Assembly (NCBI RefSeq): GCF_040215725.1
Contig: NZ_CP157969.1
Location: 434,001-498,000, forward strand
Direction of reading: 5' to 3'
DNA from: Rhizobium sp. ZPR4
GTDB taxonomy: Bacteria; Pseudomonadota; Alphaproteobacteria; Rhizobiales; Rhizobiaceae
Length of the DNA: 64,000 bases
Shown here one piece after another: positions 54,011 to 63,287 of this stretch. Below the pieces are notes generated by a model. That model did not search any database. It was not told the DNA's origin and was given only the letters and a program-made list of their open reading frames with translations. The position numbers and the translations under genes were made by a program. The stretch's first letter is position 1, and every line of letters begins with the position of its first letter.

Positions 54011-55234
54011 TTACTGGGCAGCCATTCTTGTCGCGGGCGGTGCGTCCGTGGCGATCTGCTGCTTGGCGTCGGCGACAAGGCTGCCGGGTTGCACACGATA
54101 GGAGCCATCGGTCACCACCATCTCGCCGGGCCTCACGCCATCACTCACCACGACATTGCCGTTGCCGGTCTCGGAGACCTTTATCGGGCGAACCTGTGCC
54201 TTGCGATCCGGCCCGACAATATAGGCGAACAGGCCATCGGGGCCGTGCTGCACGGCGTCGAGCGGAATCTGCACCACATTCTTCAGCGTCGAAATGGCCA
54301 GTTTGACCGTTACCGACTGTCCCGGCCAAAGCCCGTTGTCCGCATTCGCAAACGTCGCCTTGAGATTGATTGTGCCGGTTGCGACATTGATCTGGTTGTC
54401 GATGTACGAAAGCGTGCCTTGTGAGAGTACGGTCTTCCCATCCTCGCTAGTCACCTCTACCGGCACGTCGCCCGAAGCGAGCGCCTTGCTGACCGCCTGC
54501 AGTTGATCTTGCGGGGCCGGGAAGACCACGCTGATCGGCTGGACCTGCTCTATGGTGACGATACCGGTCGTATCGGTAGGCTGTACGAGGTTCCCCACGT
54601 CGATCAGGCTGAACCCCGCCCGTCCCGAGAATGGCGCAGAGATCCGGCAATAGGCCAGATTGACGCTGGCAGACTGGACAGCGGCTTCGTCCGCCTGCAC
54701 CGTTCCCTGATCCTGAGCGACCAGTGCCACTTGGTCGTCCAACGTTACCTGCGGAGCTGTGTGCTGCGCGACCAGCTTGCTATCGCGATCGAGATCCACC
54801 TGAGCGCCTTTGTGCAGGGCCCGGTCATGCGCCAGTTGGCCTTTTGCCTGCGCGAGTGCGGCCTCATAGGTTTGCGTGTCGATCTCCACGAGCGGATCGC
54901 CCTTGCTCACCATATGCCCTTGCGTGAAATCGACCTTGGCTATGCGGCCGGTGATCTGCGAATGGACGGTGACGGTGTTTAGCGCCTGAACCGTTCCAAG
55001 CTCGTTCAGATTGACGAGGAAATCGTCCGATCGAGCGGGAGCAAGGGTGACCGGGACGCCAGGGGCCTGTGGCGGCTTTGCGCCATCTTTGACCACGGAG
55101 TGGTCAAGCCCGGTCAGCTCACGTTCCACATAGGTTCTCTCTATCCATCCCGTACTGATTGCTCCGATGATAAGAACGCAGACTATCAACGCTTTTGGGC
55201 TCTTGAGCCGAGAAGAACGCTGCAATTCGGCCAT
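54011..55234 (-). CDS. RND efflux periplasmic adaptor (MdtA-like)
   Basis: A 407-residue membrane-fusion protein. One N-terminal helix (ALIVCVLIIGAISTGWIE), lipoyl halves (VNLNELGTVQALNTVTVHSQ; AYCRISAPFSGRAGFSLIDV), a coiled-coil hairpin between them and a C-terminal barrel/proximal domain (DGLFAYIVGPDRKAQVRPIK). Of three clustered ATGs (55243, 55240, 55234) the last has the best spacing from AGGGA. Encoded just before the RND transporter, with which it should form the pump. Confidence 0.92.
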   Translation of the reverse strand: MAELQRSSRLKSPKALIVCVLIIGAISTGWIERTYVERELTGLDHSVVKDGAKPPQAPGVPVTLAPARSDDFLVNLNELGTVQALNTVTVHSQITGRIAKVDFTQGHMVSKGDPLVEIDTQTYEAALAQAKGQLAHDRALHKGAQVDLDRDSKLVAQHTAPQVTLDDQVALVAQDQGTVQADEAAVQSASVNLAYCRISAPFSGRAGFSLIDVGNLVQPTDTTGIVTIEQVQPISVVFPAPQDQLQAVSKALASGDVPVEVTSEDGKTVLSQGTLSYIDNQINVATGTINLKATFANADNGLWPGQSVTVKLAISTLKNVVQIPLDAVQHGPDGLFAYIVGPDRKAQVRPIKVSETGNGNVVVSDGVRPGEMVVTDGSYRVQPGSLVADAKQQIATDAPPATRMAAQ

Positions 55235-55413
55235 GTTCATCATTCCCTGAACGCGGCGACCGGGATTGGACGTCGTCAGGCAGCAAAAAACGCCGCGTGA
55301 TGGCGAATGTTTGGCCATTGGACTGCACTATTGCGTGATCGCCAAGTGAGCAAAGCTTGGCAAAGCCAAGATCGGCCCCGAGTTTTTCCTCAATAATTCA
55401 GCTGGTCTGCCGA

Positions 55414-56901
55414 TCAGGCGGTACGTCGATCAGCCGCGATCTGGCTGGCGCCAATGCTGGCAAGCGCGACGCTGAACAGGGTCGGGTTGGTGGCGGTCAT
55501 CGTGGGAATGACACCATTGCCGGCGACGTAGAGGTTGTCGAAGCCCCAGACCTTGGAGTTCCTGTCACAAACGCTGGTGCCGTCGTCGCGTTCGCCCATG
55601 CGGATCGTGCCCTGGTAATGCAGCGACGAACCGACGGGCTGCACGAAGGTAGCGAAACCCGGAGCCGGGCGACCGATGATGGCGGAAATACGCTGGGCAT
55701 GGCCCTTGGCCGCTTCGAGGCGCGCCTTGTCGCCTTCCGACTGACGCCACTGGATGGAGATGGCCGGCAGGCCGAGCCAGTCGCGACGATCGTCGTCGAA
55801 GATAACGCGGTTGTCAGCGCTAAGATCCGAGGGCACGAAAACGCCCATGCCGATCGGCTGGCCGCTCATATCGCTGGCATGTGGCATCGAGTGCAGGCTG
55901 GCTGGGGCGATAGTGACGGAATAGGGGAAATCCTTGGTGGCCGGAATCCAGCTCATCGCTGTCATCGGCACATCGGTCTGCATCTCCGTGATCTGCGAGA
56001 CGATATAGTGATCGTTGATATAGCGGCCGAGCGCTTCGGGGCGGATGCCGGAGGCGTAGAGCAGCTGCGGGGAGTGCAGAGAGTCACACGCAACGACAAC
56101 CGTGCCGGCGCTGACGATAAAGGTCTCTTGCGAGCCGGCGCGGGCAAGTTCGACACCCGTGACCCGGCCATTTTCATGGATCACGCGGCGGCAGGTGGTT
56201 TCAGAGAGAATATGAAAGCTATCCTCCGGCTCGTCGACGAGATCGCCGAGAACGACGTCGGTGCCGTGATAGCGCAGGCCATCGGGGCCTGGCGTCGCCG
56301 CGAGCGGCATGGGCTGAACGAAGCGATCGGGCGTCCGGCCAGGATCGAAGACCTCGCCCAGGCGCTCGCGCATGGCGATGGCTGCAACATCGCCGGCGCG
56401 TGGGTCCTTGTTGGTCCCGAGCAGTTTTGCCGACACGGCCAAAGCCTTATGCATCTCGTCGGTAGGGATGAAGGGCACCAGCTCGATCTCTGATGGGACC
56501 GGCGTGCCGGTCGACCATTTGGTGCCCATGCCGCCGACATTGGCGGCCGAGAAGCCGGCAAAAAGGTTTTCATCCTGGGCATCGGCATCGTTGGCGATGA
56601 AAAGGCCCGAGCGGCGCAGCAACGAATGATCGAAGCCACCGGCACGCCGGGCCTCCCATTCTTCCTTGTTGATCGGCATACGCGGGCTGCGGTCGCCACC
56701 CTGGGCACACACTTCGAAGGCCGCACGTTCATCGAGATCGGCGATATTGTCGAGATGTGCGCCCTTTTGCGGCAGGATCTGCGGGCCGGCTTCCACCATC
56801 AGAATGCGCGCTTCCGGCCAGTTATTCCTGATGACCCGTGCATAGGCCGAACCGGTCGGACCACTTCCGATGATGACGACGTCGGCAGACTGACCAGACA
56901 T
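55414..56901 (-). CDS. GMC-family FAD sugar oxidase/dehydrogenase (pyranose-oxidase-like)
   Basis: A 495-residue flavoprotein without export signal. FAD site VVIIGSGPTGSAYARVIRN then ILMVEAGP; ANVGGMGTKWSTGTPVPSEI in the flavin-attachment region of pyranose oxidases; ACDSLHSPQLLYASGIRP; catalytic His in SSLHYQGTIRMGERDDG; and Asn in TATNPTLFSVALASIGAS. This sub-branch includes enzymes that oxidise the C2 or C3 hydroxyl of sugars or glycosides. Its divergent neighbours are two TIM-barrel isomerase-like proteins, which fits a keto-sugar pathway (inference). Confidence 0.85.
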   Translation of the reverse strand: MSGQSADVVIIGSGPTGSAYARVIRNNWPEARILMVEAGPQILPQKGAHLDNIADLDERAAFEVCAQGGDRSPRMPINKEEWEARRAGGFDHSLLRRSGLFIANDADAQDENLFAGFSAANVGGMGTKWSTGTPVPSEIELVPFIPTDEMHKALAVSAKLLGTNKDPRAGDVAAIAMRERLGEVFDPGRTPDRFVQPMPLAATPGPDGLRYHGTDVVLGDLVDEPEDSFHILSETTCRRVIHENGRVTGVELARAGSQETFIVSAGTVVVACDSLHSPQLLYASGIRPEALGRYINDHYIVSQITEMQTDVPMTAMSWIPATKDFPYSVTIAPASLHSMPHASDMSGQPIGMGVFVPSDLSADNRVIFDDDRRDWLGLPAISIQWRQSEGDKARLEAAKGHAQRISAIIGRPAPGFATFVQPVGSSLHYQGTIRMGERDDGTSVCDRNSKVWGFDNLYVAGNGVIPTMTATNPTLFSVALASIGASQIAADRRTA

Positions 56902-56916
56902 TCCTGCTATTCCCTA

Positions 56917-56993
56917 TTGTTAAATCAATTTGATATCAAACAAAGATGTATTCTAGCCGATGTCAATCGGGATTGTTAAGTTACCGAACAAAG
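56917..56993. promoter_or_regulatory. Palindromic operator region between divergent sugar genes
   Basis: Two similar elements in the 123-base divergent gap: TTGTTAA...AACAAAG at 56917-56945 and TTGTTAAG...AACAAAG at 56973-56993. The first contains the perfect 12-base palindrome TTTGATATCAAA (56929-56940). Such doubled sites between divergent genes are typical of a dimeric repressor, but no regulator gene is adjacent. Confidence 0.55.
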
Positions 56994-57024
56994 TTTTGGT
57001 GACAGCGCTCAAGGAGATGCCGCG

Positions 57025-57909
57025 ATGAAGATAGGTCTGAGTTCATACAGTTTCCGTCCGTTGATGCAGAGCGGCGCCATGCAGATCGAGGATGCTTTTG
57101 CGTGGGTGGGCAAACATGGCGGCGATCATGTCGAACTGGCAACGCTCTCCGTCGCACCCGAAGGACAGGATCTTCAATATGAACTCGCCAATGACGCGGA
57201 GATGCTGGAGCGCCTGAAGGGCGCATCCCAGAAAAGCGGCGTGCCGCTTTCCGGCCTCTGCACATCAGGCAATTTCATCGACGACGGCGAGCGAGCATTC
57301 CAGCTTGGCCGACTGAAGCGCTATGTCGAGCTTTGCGACAAGCTTGGCGTCCGCTTCCTGCGCCACGATGTCGTGCCTTGGTCGCTCCGCGCAACGGAGC
57401 CCGGCCAGTTCGAAGCAGCATTCCCGGCGATCGCCGACGCCACGCATGAGCTTGCCGCGCATGCCGGGCGCTATGGCGTGACCACCAGTGTCGAGGATCA
57501 CGGATTCTTCATGAATTCCAGCGAGCGGATCAGGCGGCTTCTGCATGCCGTCAATCTGCCGAGCTTCAAGCTGACCGTCGATATCGGCAACTTCCTCTGC
57601 GTCGACGAGAACCCGCTGACAGGAACGCGTGCATGCCTTTCCCAGGCAAGTTTCGTCCACTTGAAGGATTTTTACGTGCGCCAGACCGCGCCTGGCGCGG
57701 ATTGGCTGCGGACGGTCGGCGGCCAGGCAATCCGCGGCTCCGTCTTCGGCTATGGCGACCTCCCCGTCAAATCGATCGTGGAGGACATCGTCGCCTCAGG
57801 CTATGACGGCTTTGTCTCGCTCGAATATGAAGGCAACGAGCCGACGCAATACGGTTGCGAAACCGGCTTGAAGAATGCGAAGGCGATGTTTGCGGCCGCT
57901 GGCCGCTGA
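57025..57909 (+). CDS. Sugar phosphate isomerase/epimerase-like TIM-barrel protein
   Basis: A 294-residue protein of the xylose-isomerase-like/AP-endonuclease-2 barrel family. Metal-site blocks: TTSVEDHGFF (Glu), KLTVDIGNFLC (Asp), FVHLKDFYVR (His and Asp) and FVSLEYEGNE (Glu). The start MKIGLSSYSFRPL is typical. AAGGAG precedes the ATG. Members isomerise or epimerise keto-sugars, and some cleave 3-keto-glycosides. Divergent from the GMC oxidase and convergent with a second barrel protein. Confidence 0.87.
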   Translation: MKIGLSSYSFRPLMQSGAMQIEDAFAWVGKHGGDHVELATLSVAPEGQDLQYELANDAEMLERLKGASQKSGVPLSGLCTSGNFIDDGERAFQLGRLKRYVELCDKLGVRFLRHDVVPWSLRATEPGQFEAAFPAIADATHELAAHAGRYGVTTSVEDHGFFMNSSERIRRLLHAVNLPSFKLTVDIGNFLCVDENPLTGTRACLSQASFVHLKDFYVRQTAPGADWLRTVGGQAIRGSVFGYGDLPVKSIVEDIVASGYDGFVSLEYEGNEPTQYGCETGLKNAKAMFAAAGR

Positions 57910-57934
57910 ACCTTGCCGTTCTGCAATCAAAAGA

Positions 57935-58804
57935 CTAGAGCGCGGCGATCCGGTCGACGCGCCTTTTGAGATCGGCGAGGCGTTTGCGGTCGCCTCCCGG
58001 CACCTCGATCGAGGCCCAGCCGGAATAGCCGACATCGGACAGCGCCTTGTTGACGGCGGCCCAATCGCAGTCGCCATCGCCCAGCTCGACATTAAAGCCC
58101 TTCCACGGGCCTTCGCTGTTCATCTTTTCGAGACTGTATTCCTTGATGTCGATCTTCAGGATGCGCTTGCCGAGCGCCTCGATCCAATCCGTCGGCCGAC
58201 CATAGCGCAGAACATTGCCGACATCGAAATACCAGCCGAGCTTCGGATGGTTGAAGCGATCGACGAAATCGGCCGCCTCCAGCGGGCTCAGCAGGAAGTC
58301 GTTCCACACATTTTCGAGCGCAATCGACACGCCGCTTTCTTCCGCGGCAGGCAGGATTTTTGCGATTTCCTCGCCAGCTCTCGCATAAGCGGCCTTGTAA
58401 CTGGTGCCCGCATTGACGACGCCAGGCACAAGCAGCACCGTCGTGGCGCCATAGAGCTTTGCATCGTGAAGCGCCTTGACCATCGAATCGACACAGGCTT
58501 GACGCGCCACGGGATCAGGATCTGTCAGCGGGCGCTTCCAGTGCACGGCATTGACGAGGCCAGGAATATCAAGGCCGGTCTTGTCGTGGGCGCTCAAGAC
58601 CTCGTCGAGCGGCAGATCATTGGGTGAATCGAGCTCGACCCCATCATAGCCGAGATCACGCAGGAGCTGGAATTTCTCCAGAATGGAAAGCGAAGGCTCC
58701 TCGACCATACCCCATTTCAGACTGATCTTCGCCAAGGGGCGGGCGGAAGCGGGCGAAGAGGAATTATTGGCGGATTCGGTCATCGATGGGTCTTTGCTTG
58801 GCAT
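57935..58804 (-). CDS. Sugar phosphate isomerase/epimerase-like TIM-barrel protein (second)
   Basis: A 289-residue protein of the same superfamily as its neighbour but distinct in sequence. Metal-site blocks: SIALENVWNDFLLSP (Glu), LGWYFDVGNVLRYG (Asp), RILKIDIKEYS (Asp in place of the usual His-x-Asp pattern) and GWASIEVPGGD (Glu). Start at 58804; an internal ATG (58783) is possible, as neither has a strong ribosome site. Probable role in sugar or keto-sugar isomerisation; substrate unknown. Confidence 0.82.
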   Translation of the reverse strand: MPSKDPSMTESANNSSSPASARPLAKISLKWGMVEEPSLSILEKFQLLRDLGYDGVELDSPNDLPLDEVLSAHDKTGLDIPGLVNAVHWKRPLTDPDPVARQACVDSMVKALHDAKLYGATTVLLVPGVVNAGTSYKAAYARAGEEIAKILPAAEESGVSIALENVWNDFLLSPLEAADFVDRFNHPKLGWYFDVGNVLRYGRPTDWIEALGKRILKIDIKEYSLEKMNSEGPWKGFNVELGDGDCDWAAVNKALSDVGYSGWASIEVPGGDRKRLADLKRRVDRIAAL

Positions 58805-59261
58805 GAACGGATAGGCGGCGGCACTATGTCAGCCAATGCGAGGCCGATCAATCGGTCATCGGAAGGCAAGAAGCGAAGCTCGCCACACGCAGCTGAATGG
58901 ATCGCGGTGGCGGCGCAGGTTGTCAGGCGACTTCGGCGACCCCCAAAAGGCGGCCTCGAGCGGAGCATCGGCAATATCGGCTTATAAAGGAATCAGGATT
59001 TTCTTATCAAGATCTGCAATCTTTAGGTGTGCCCATAGGCGGCGGCGTCAGTCTTGTGGTTGAAGATTTTCTCACCACAATTCCGTCGAGAAGACTTTCA
59101 ACTTCCATCAGACCAAAGTCCGATCCATGACCGGACCTAGGTCCGAAGGCGCAATCTTTGGTCCTAATGCCATGGATTGCCCCGACCTTTGCGCCAGTTG
59201 TTTCCCGCGATGGAAGCGACGGCATACCCGGCCGCTATCGTATTGCATGCGGAGAAGGTCG
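58805..59261. promoter_or_regulatory. Upstream region of the UDP-sugar genes with nested inverted repeats
   Basis: About 460 bases without a gene. CGGACCTAGGTCCG is a perfect 14-base palindrome (59132-59145), flanked by an outer inverted repeat GACCAAAG (59111-59118) and CTTTGGTC (59156-59163). The symmetry suggests a regulator binding site or a cruciform ahead of the rightward UDP-sugar genes. Confidence 0.45.
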
Positions 59262-59357
59262 ATGAACATGAACGGCGTCCTTGAAAGCGACATCACAGCC
59301 CCGGCATCTGCCGCAGTTTCCGACAGCGGCAACTTCACGCTGCTGGCTGCGAGATAA
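59262..59357 (+). CDS. Possible 31-residue leader peptide before the UDP-xylose synthase gene
   Basis: A short frame reading [20 protein letters not shown] and ending LLAAR. It has a strong ribosome site, GGAGAAGG, five bases before its ATG, and stops five bases before the next start codon. The following gene lacks a good site of its own, so translation could be coupled. No family recognised; it may also be only a translated leader. Confidence 0.45.
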   Translation: MNMNGVLESDITAPASAAVSDSGNFTLLAAR

Positions 59358-59362
59358 CCGGC

Positions 59363-60337
59363 ATGCAGCAAACAAAGCGAATCCTGGTTACCGGCGGCGC
59401 AGGTTTTCTCGGCTCCTTCCTATGCGAACGGCTTTTGCGGGAAAAACACGAGGTTATCTGCGTAGACAATTTCTTTACAGGCCGGAAAAGCAATGTCTTT
59501 CATCTGCTTGACAACAAGTCCTTCGAAATCGTCCGCCACGACATCACCTTTCCCCTCTATGTGGAGGTGGATGAGATCTACAATCTTGCATGTCCAGCGA
59601 GCCCGGTTCATTACCAGTTCGATCCGGTGCAGACGACCAAGACCAGCGTCCACGGTGCGATCAACATGCTGGGGCTCGCCAAACGGGTCGGCGCCAAAAT
59701 CCTGCAGGCCTCCACCTCCGAAGTCTATGGCGATCCCGAGATCCATCCACAACAGGAGGAATATTGGGGCCGGGTGAACCCGATAGGGCCGCGCTCCTGT
59801 TATGACGAAGGCAAGCGCTGCGCCGAGACCCTGTTCTTCGATTATTGGCGCCAGCACAAGCTGCAGATCAAGGTGGCGCGCATCTTCAACACCTACGGCC
59901 CAAGGATGCGCCCCGATGACGGCCGTGTCGTTTCCAACTTCATCGTGCAGGCGCTGCAGAACAAGCCGATAACGGTTTATGGCAGCGGCCAGCAGACGCG
60001 CTCGTTCTGCTATGTCGACGATCTTATCGACGGCCTGGTTCGCCTGATGGGAACAAAGGACGAGGTGACAGGCCCGATCAATCTCGGCAATCCAGCGGAA
60101 TTTACGATGCTGGAGCTCGCCAACCTCGCGATAGAACTGACTGGAAGCCGCTCGACGATAAAATACCTGCCGTTGCCTGAGGATGATCCCAGACAACGGC
60201 AGCCGGATATCAGCGTCGCATCACGCGAACTCGGCTGGAAGCCGAGGGTTCAGTTGCGGGAAGGCCTTGCCAGAACTATCGCCTATTTCGAAGAGTTGCT
60301 GTCGTCAGGCCGTTCGCACGCGATCGCTGCCGAATGA
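59363..60337 (+). CDS. uxs: UDP-glucuronate decarboxylase (UDP-xylose synthase)
   Basis: A 324-residue extended short-chain dehydrogenase converting UDP-glucuronate to UDP-xylose. NAD site [17 protein letters not shown], Ser/Thr in [32 protein letters not shown] with the catalytic Tyr-x3-Lys, and [17 protein letters not shown]. These blocks are close to those of animal and bacterial UXS enzymes, including the Glu and Arg used in decarboxylation. It overlaps the next gene by 4 bases. It supplies pentose donors for surface polysaccharides. Confidence 0.92.
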   Translation: MQQTKRILVTGGAGFLGSFLCERLLREKHEVICVDNFFTGRKSNVFHLLDNKSFEIVRHDITFPLYVEVDEIYNLACPASPVHYQFDPVQTTKTSVHGAINMLGLAKRVGAKILQASTSEVYGDPEIHPQQEEYWGRVNPIGPRSCYDEGKRCAETLFFDYWRQHKLQIKVARIFNTYGPRMRPDDGRVVSNFIVQALQNKPITVYGSGQQTRSFCYVDDLIDGLVRLMGTKDEVTGPINLGNPAEFTMLELANLAIELTGSRSTIKYLPLPEDDPRQRQPDISVASRELGWKPRVQLREGLARTIAYFEELLSSGRSHAIAAE

Positions 60338-61308
60338 GGACGGTCCTTGTCACCGGCGGAGCCGGCTATATCGGATCGCATTGCTGCAAGGCCTTCGCTG
60401 AGGCCGGGTGGTCGGTTGTCACCTATGACAATCTCTCTCGCGGCTGGCGTGACGCCGTGAAATGGGGGCCGCTGGTCGAAGGCGACATTGCCGACGCCGA
60501 GACGGTCGCGGCAACGTTGCGCCAATACCGCCCGGATGTGGTCGCCCATTTCGCGGCCTATGCCTATGTCGGCGAATCCGTCGAGTTTCCTGCGCTCTAC
60601 TATCGGAACAACACATTCGGGACGCTGGTTCTTATCGAGGAGATGCTGAAAGCAGGTGTCGACAGGCTGATCTTTTCAAGCACCTGCGCCTCCTATGGCA
60701 TTCCGACCCGTACGCCGATCGACGAGACCCATCCGCAGTGGCCGATCAATCCCTATGGATGGTCGAAATTCATGATCGAGCGGATGGTGGAGGATTTCTC
60801 GCGCGCCCGCGGTCTCAACGCGGTGATGCTGCGATATTTCAATGCAGCCGGCTGCGATCCCGATGGCGAGATCGGTGAGCGGCACGAGCCCGAGACCCAT
60901 GTCGTGCCGCTCGCCATAGAAGCGGCGATCAGATCTGGCCGAACCTTCACCATCAACGGCACCGACTTCGACACGCGCGACGGCACCGCCATCCGCGACT
61001 ACATCCATGTCAGCGATCTCGCGCAGGCACATGTCTTTGGCGGAGAGAAGCTGTTGCGCGATGAGGGGGTGCATGTCTACAACCTCGGTACCGGCAACGG
61101 GACGACCGTTAGGGAATTGGTCGATGCTGTCAGCCGCGTTTCCGCGCGAAGCCTTCCCGTTGCCTATGGTCCCCGCAGAGCCGGCGATCCACCGGCTCTC
61201 GTCGCTGCGGCCGATAAAGCCGAGCGCGAGCTTGGATGGGTGCCCAGGAATTCCAGCATCGACAGGATCATCGAGACGGCACTCGCCTGGTATCGCAGCC
61301 GGATGTGA
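60334..61308 (+). CDS. UDP-sugar 4-epimerase (GalE family, probable UDP-xylose 4-epimerase)
   Basis: A 324-residue GalE-type enzyme: [42 protein letters not shown] (catalytic Ser/Thr), [13 protein letters not shown] (Tyr-x3-Lys), [17 protein letters not shown] and [13 protein letters not shown]. Overlap with the UXS gene by 4 bases suggests it turns UDP-xylose into UDP-arabinose, as in the described Sinorhizobium Uxs1/Uxe1 pair; UDP-glucose 4-epimerase activity remains possible. It converges with the leftward glycosyltransferase gene with only 3 bases between the stops. Confidence 0.88.
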   Translation: MRTVLVTGGAGYIGSHCCKAFAEAGWSVVTYDNLSRGWRDAVKWGPLVEGDIADAETVAATLRQYRPDVVAHFAAYAYVGESVEFPALYYRNNTFGTLVLIEEMLKAGVDRLIFSSTCASYGIPTRTPIDETHPQWPINPYGWSKFMIERMVEDFSRARGLNAVMLRYFNAAGCDPDGEIGERHEPETHVVPLAIEAAIRSGRTFTINGTDFDTRDGTAIRDYIHVSDLAQAHVFGGEKLLRDEGVHVYNLGTGNGTTVRELVDAVSRVSARSLPVAYGPRRAGDPPALVAAADKAERELGWVPRNSSIDRIIETALAWYRSRM

Positions 61309-61311
61309 TCC

Positions 61312-62550
61312 TTACTTGCGTGCTGTTGTCAGAAAATTATCGAGAGCGGCGCCAACCGCTTCGATCGAAAATTTTTCCGTTACCCGCTGTCGGGCAGATG
61401 CGCCCAGTCGCACCCGAAGAGCTCTATCGTCTCTCAATCTTGCCAAGGCCCGCGCAATTTCCTCCGGCTGCTCCTGCCCGACCATCAGGCCACCCGAAGC
61501 TTCTCCGTCGGCAAAGATGTCCGGCAACCCCTGAGCATCCGAAGCGATGACGGGAAGGCCGCAGGCCATGGCTTCCAATGGCGCAACCGGCATGCCCTCG
61601 ACGCGCGAGGCTGTGACATAGACATCTGCAGCCGATAGCCAGCGCCGGATCAAGGTTCGGTCCGTCATGTAGCCGGACAACCATTGCACGTTTGCCAATT
61701 CGCTTTCGCGAACGAGCTTTGCGAAAGCATCATTGTCCTGGCCCGAGCCAATAATCACCAATCGGCAGGTAGAAGCACCAGAAGCACCAGCAAAGCTCTC
61801 CCAGGCTTTCAGAAGCACATCAAGCCCCTTGCGGCGGATATCGATGCGCCCGTGATTGAGGACGATGAAGCAATCCTGCGGCAGGCCGAGATTTGCTCGC
61901 GCCTCATCGCGAGCCGTCGCTTGCCATTCCCGCGTATCCAGTGGATTGGGGATATTCGCGATATCGACAGCAATGCGCGGATAGGCCTTGGCAAGGCGCT
62001 CGCGCTCTGCGGCTGAAGCAACGATCAGACCGCGGCAGGCGCGTAGCGAAAGCTGTCTTGCGGCAGCCTCGATCCAGGAGAGTGTACGATCGCCTCCCTG
62101 AAAGGTGGCATAGAGAGGGAGGTTTAAGCCCCGCGCCAGCCATGCCAGTGCATCGAAACGCGTGTATTCATACTCCTGGGCAAGCAGCAGATCGCATCTG
62201 GAGCGGGAAAGGATCTCGCGGAAGGCGGAAAGCGGCGTTGCACACCAGCGCCTCAGGCTGTAGGCGGCAGACGAATGGCCTTGCCAAGGCCGCCTTGCCG
62301 GTGCAACCCAGATCGGTGTCCCCGTACCCGAGTGTTCGTAGCACTCAATCCTGTTCACCCGCTCGGATACACAGACGATGATCGGCTTGTGGCCTACCGA
62401 ACTCAGCGCCGCCGCATAGCCGAACAGCCAGCCTCCCGTCATCCGCTCGACGAAGTCCTGAAGTTCAAGCCCGATCGGCTCGAGAAACTCTTCGATCACA
62501 TCGCCCCACGGGAAGAGGGCGATCACCTTGGACGTCTGGTAACCTGTCAT
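61312..62550 (-). CDS. Glycosyltransferase family 4
   Basis: A 412-residue GT-B glycosyltransferase. The N-terminal acceptor half is less typical. The C-terminal donor half has RIDIRRKGLDVLLKAWESFA, SGYMTDRTLIRRWLSAADVY and the Glu-x7-Glu motif in EGMPVAPLEAMACGLPVIAS. It transfers a sugar from a nucleotide donor to a glycan or lipid on the cytoplasmic face. Its ATG overlaps the methyltransferase stop by 4 bases. The facing UDP-xylose/UDP-arabinose genes could supply its donor (inference). Confidence 0.9.
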   Translation of the reverse strand: MTGYQTSKVIALFPWGDVIEEFLEPIGLELQDFVERMTGGWLFGYAAALSSVGHKPIIVCVSERVNRIECYEHSGTGTPIWVAPARRPWQGHSSAAYSLRRWCATPLSAFREILSRSRCDLLLAQEYEYTRFDALAWLARGLNLPLYATFQGGDRTLSWIEAAARQLSLRACRGLIVASAAERERLAKAYPRIAVDIANIPNPLDTREWQATARDEARANLGLPQDCFIVLNHGRIDIRRKGLDVLLKAWESFAGASGASTCRLVIIGSGQDNDAFAKLVRESELANVQWLSGYMTDRTLIRRWLSAADVYVTASRVEGMPVAPLEAMACGLPVIASDAQGLPDIFADGEASGGLMVGQEQPEEIARALARLRDDRALRVRLGASARQRVTEKFSIEAVGAALDNFLTTARK

Positions 62551-63287
62551 TTGCGCCAGGCAAAGGCGGTCTCGGTGCCGCGCGTGGAGGGCCGGTGCAG
62601 CAAGTAACCAAGGAAGGTGACGGGCGCCGCCAGCGCATAGAGGACTTTTCGGCGCCGGCGTCCGATGCGGGAAAACGAGACGTCGTGGAAGAAAGCTGTG
62701 GCGGCGTTGATGAAGGTGGCGCGCCGTTCCGGGCGTCTGTCAAAAAGCGCCGTGAGTTCCGGGTCCCGGTATCCTCGCCTGACATGGCCCCATTCGCGCA
62801 TCAGCTCGCTTTCATGCGGGCAATGGCGTTTCATGACGCTGAAATAGGGGTAGTGCCAATTGAGCTCAGGGGTGGAGATCAGGACATACCCGCCTGGCCG
62901 TACCACCCGCAGCGCCTCCTGTGCGGCGCGGCGGTCGTCCTCGATGTGCTCCAGCACATCGAACATGGTGACAATATCGAAACTGTCGTCGTCCATTGGC
63001 AGCGAGCAGGCGTCACCGCAGATGAAGGTCGATTTCGCCCAGGAGGGCTGATGGTCGGCCAGTTCGGGGTCGATATCGAGCGTGACGATTTCGGCTTCCG
63101 GATAAAGGATGCTGGCAAGACCGCTGCGACCGCCGCCGATTTCCAGCACCCGTCCGGTGCCTCCCGTTTCAAGCGGCGCGACCCGATGGATGGCGCGCAT
63201 CTTTTCGCGATAGAACAGACCGTCCGTCAAGCCGTTCGGATAGGGGTTCCCGGACAAAAACTGGCCAAGCGCTGCTTTCTTGATCAT
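62547..63287 (-). CDS. SAM-dependent methyltransferase
   Basis: A 246-residue class I methyltransferase (Methyltransf_11/23 type). Motif I GRVLEIGGGRSGLASILYPE, acidic loop VTLDIDPELAD, FDIVTMFDVLEHIEDDRRAA (motif IV) and RVVRPGGYVLISTPE. The C-terminus is hydrophobic (VLYALAAPVTFLGYLLH), perhaps associating with the membrane. Between two glycosyltransferase genes with 4-base overlaps on each side, it probably methylates a sugar or lipid of the same polysaccharide. Confidence 0.9.
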   Translation of the reverse strand: MIKKAALGQFLSGNPYPNGLTDGLFYREKMRAIHRVAPLETGGTGRVLEIGGGRSGLASILYPEAEIVTLDIDPELADHQPSWAKSTFICGDACSLPMDDDSFDIVTMFDVLEHIEDDRRAAQEALRVVRPGGYVLISTPELNWHYPYFSVMKRHCPHESELMREWGHVRRGYRDPELTALFDRRPERRATFINAATAFFHDVSFSRIGRRRRKVLYALAAPVTFLGYLLHRPSTRGTETAFAWRK

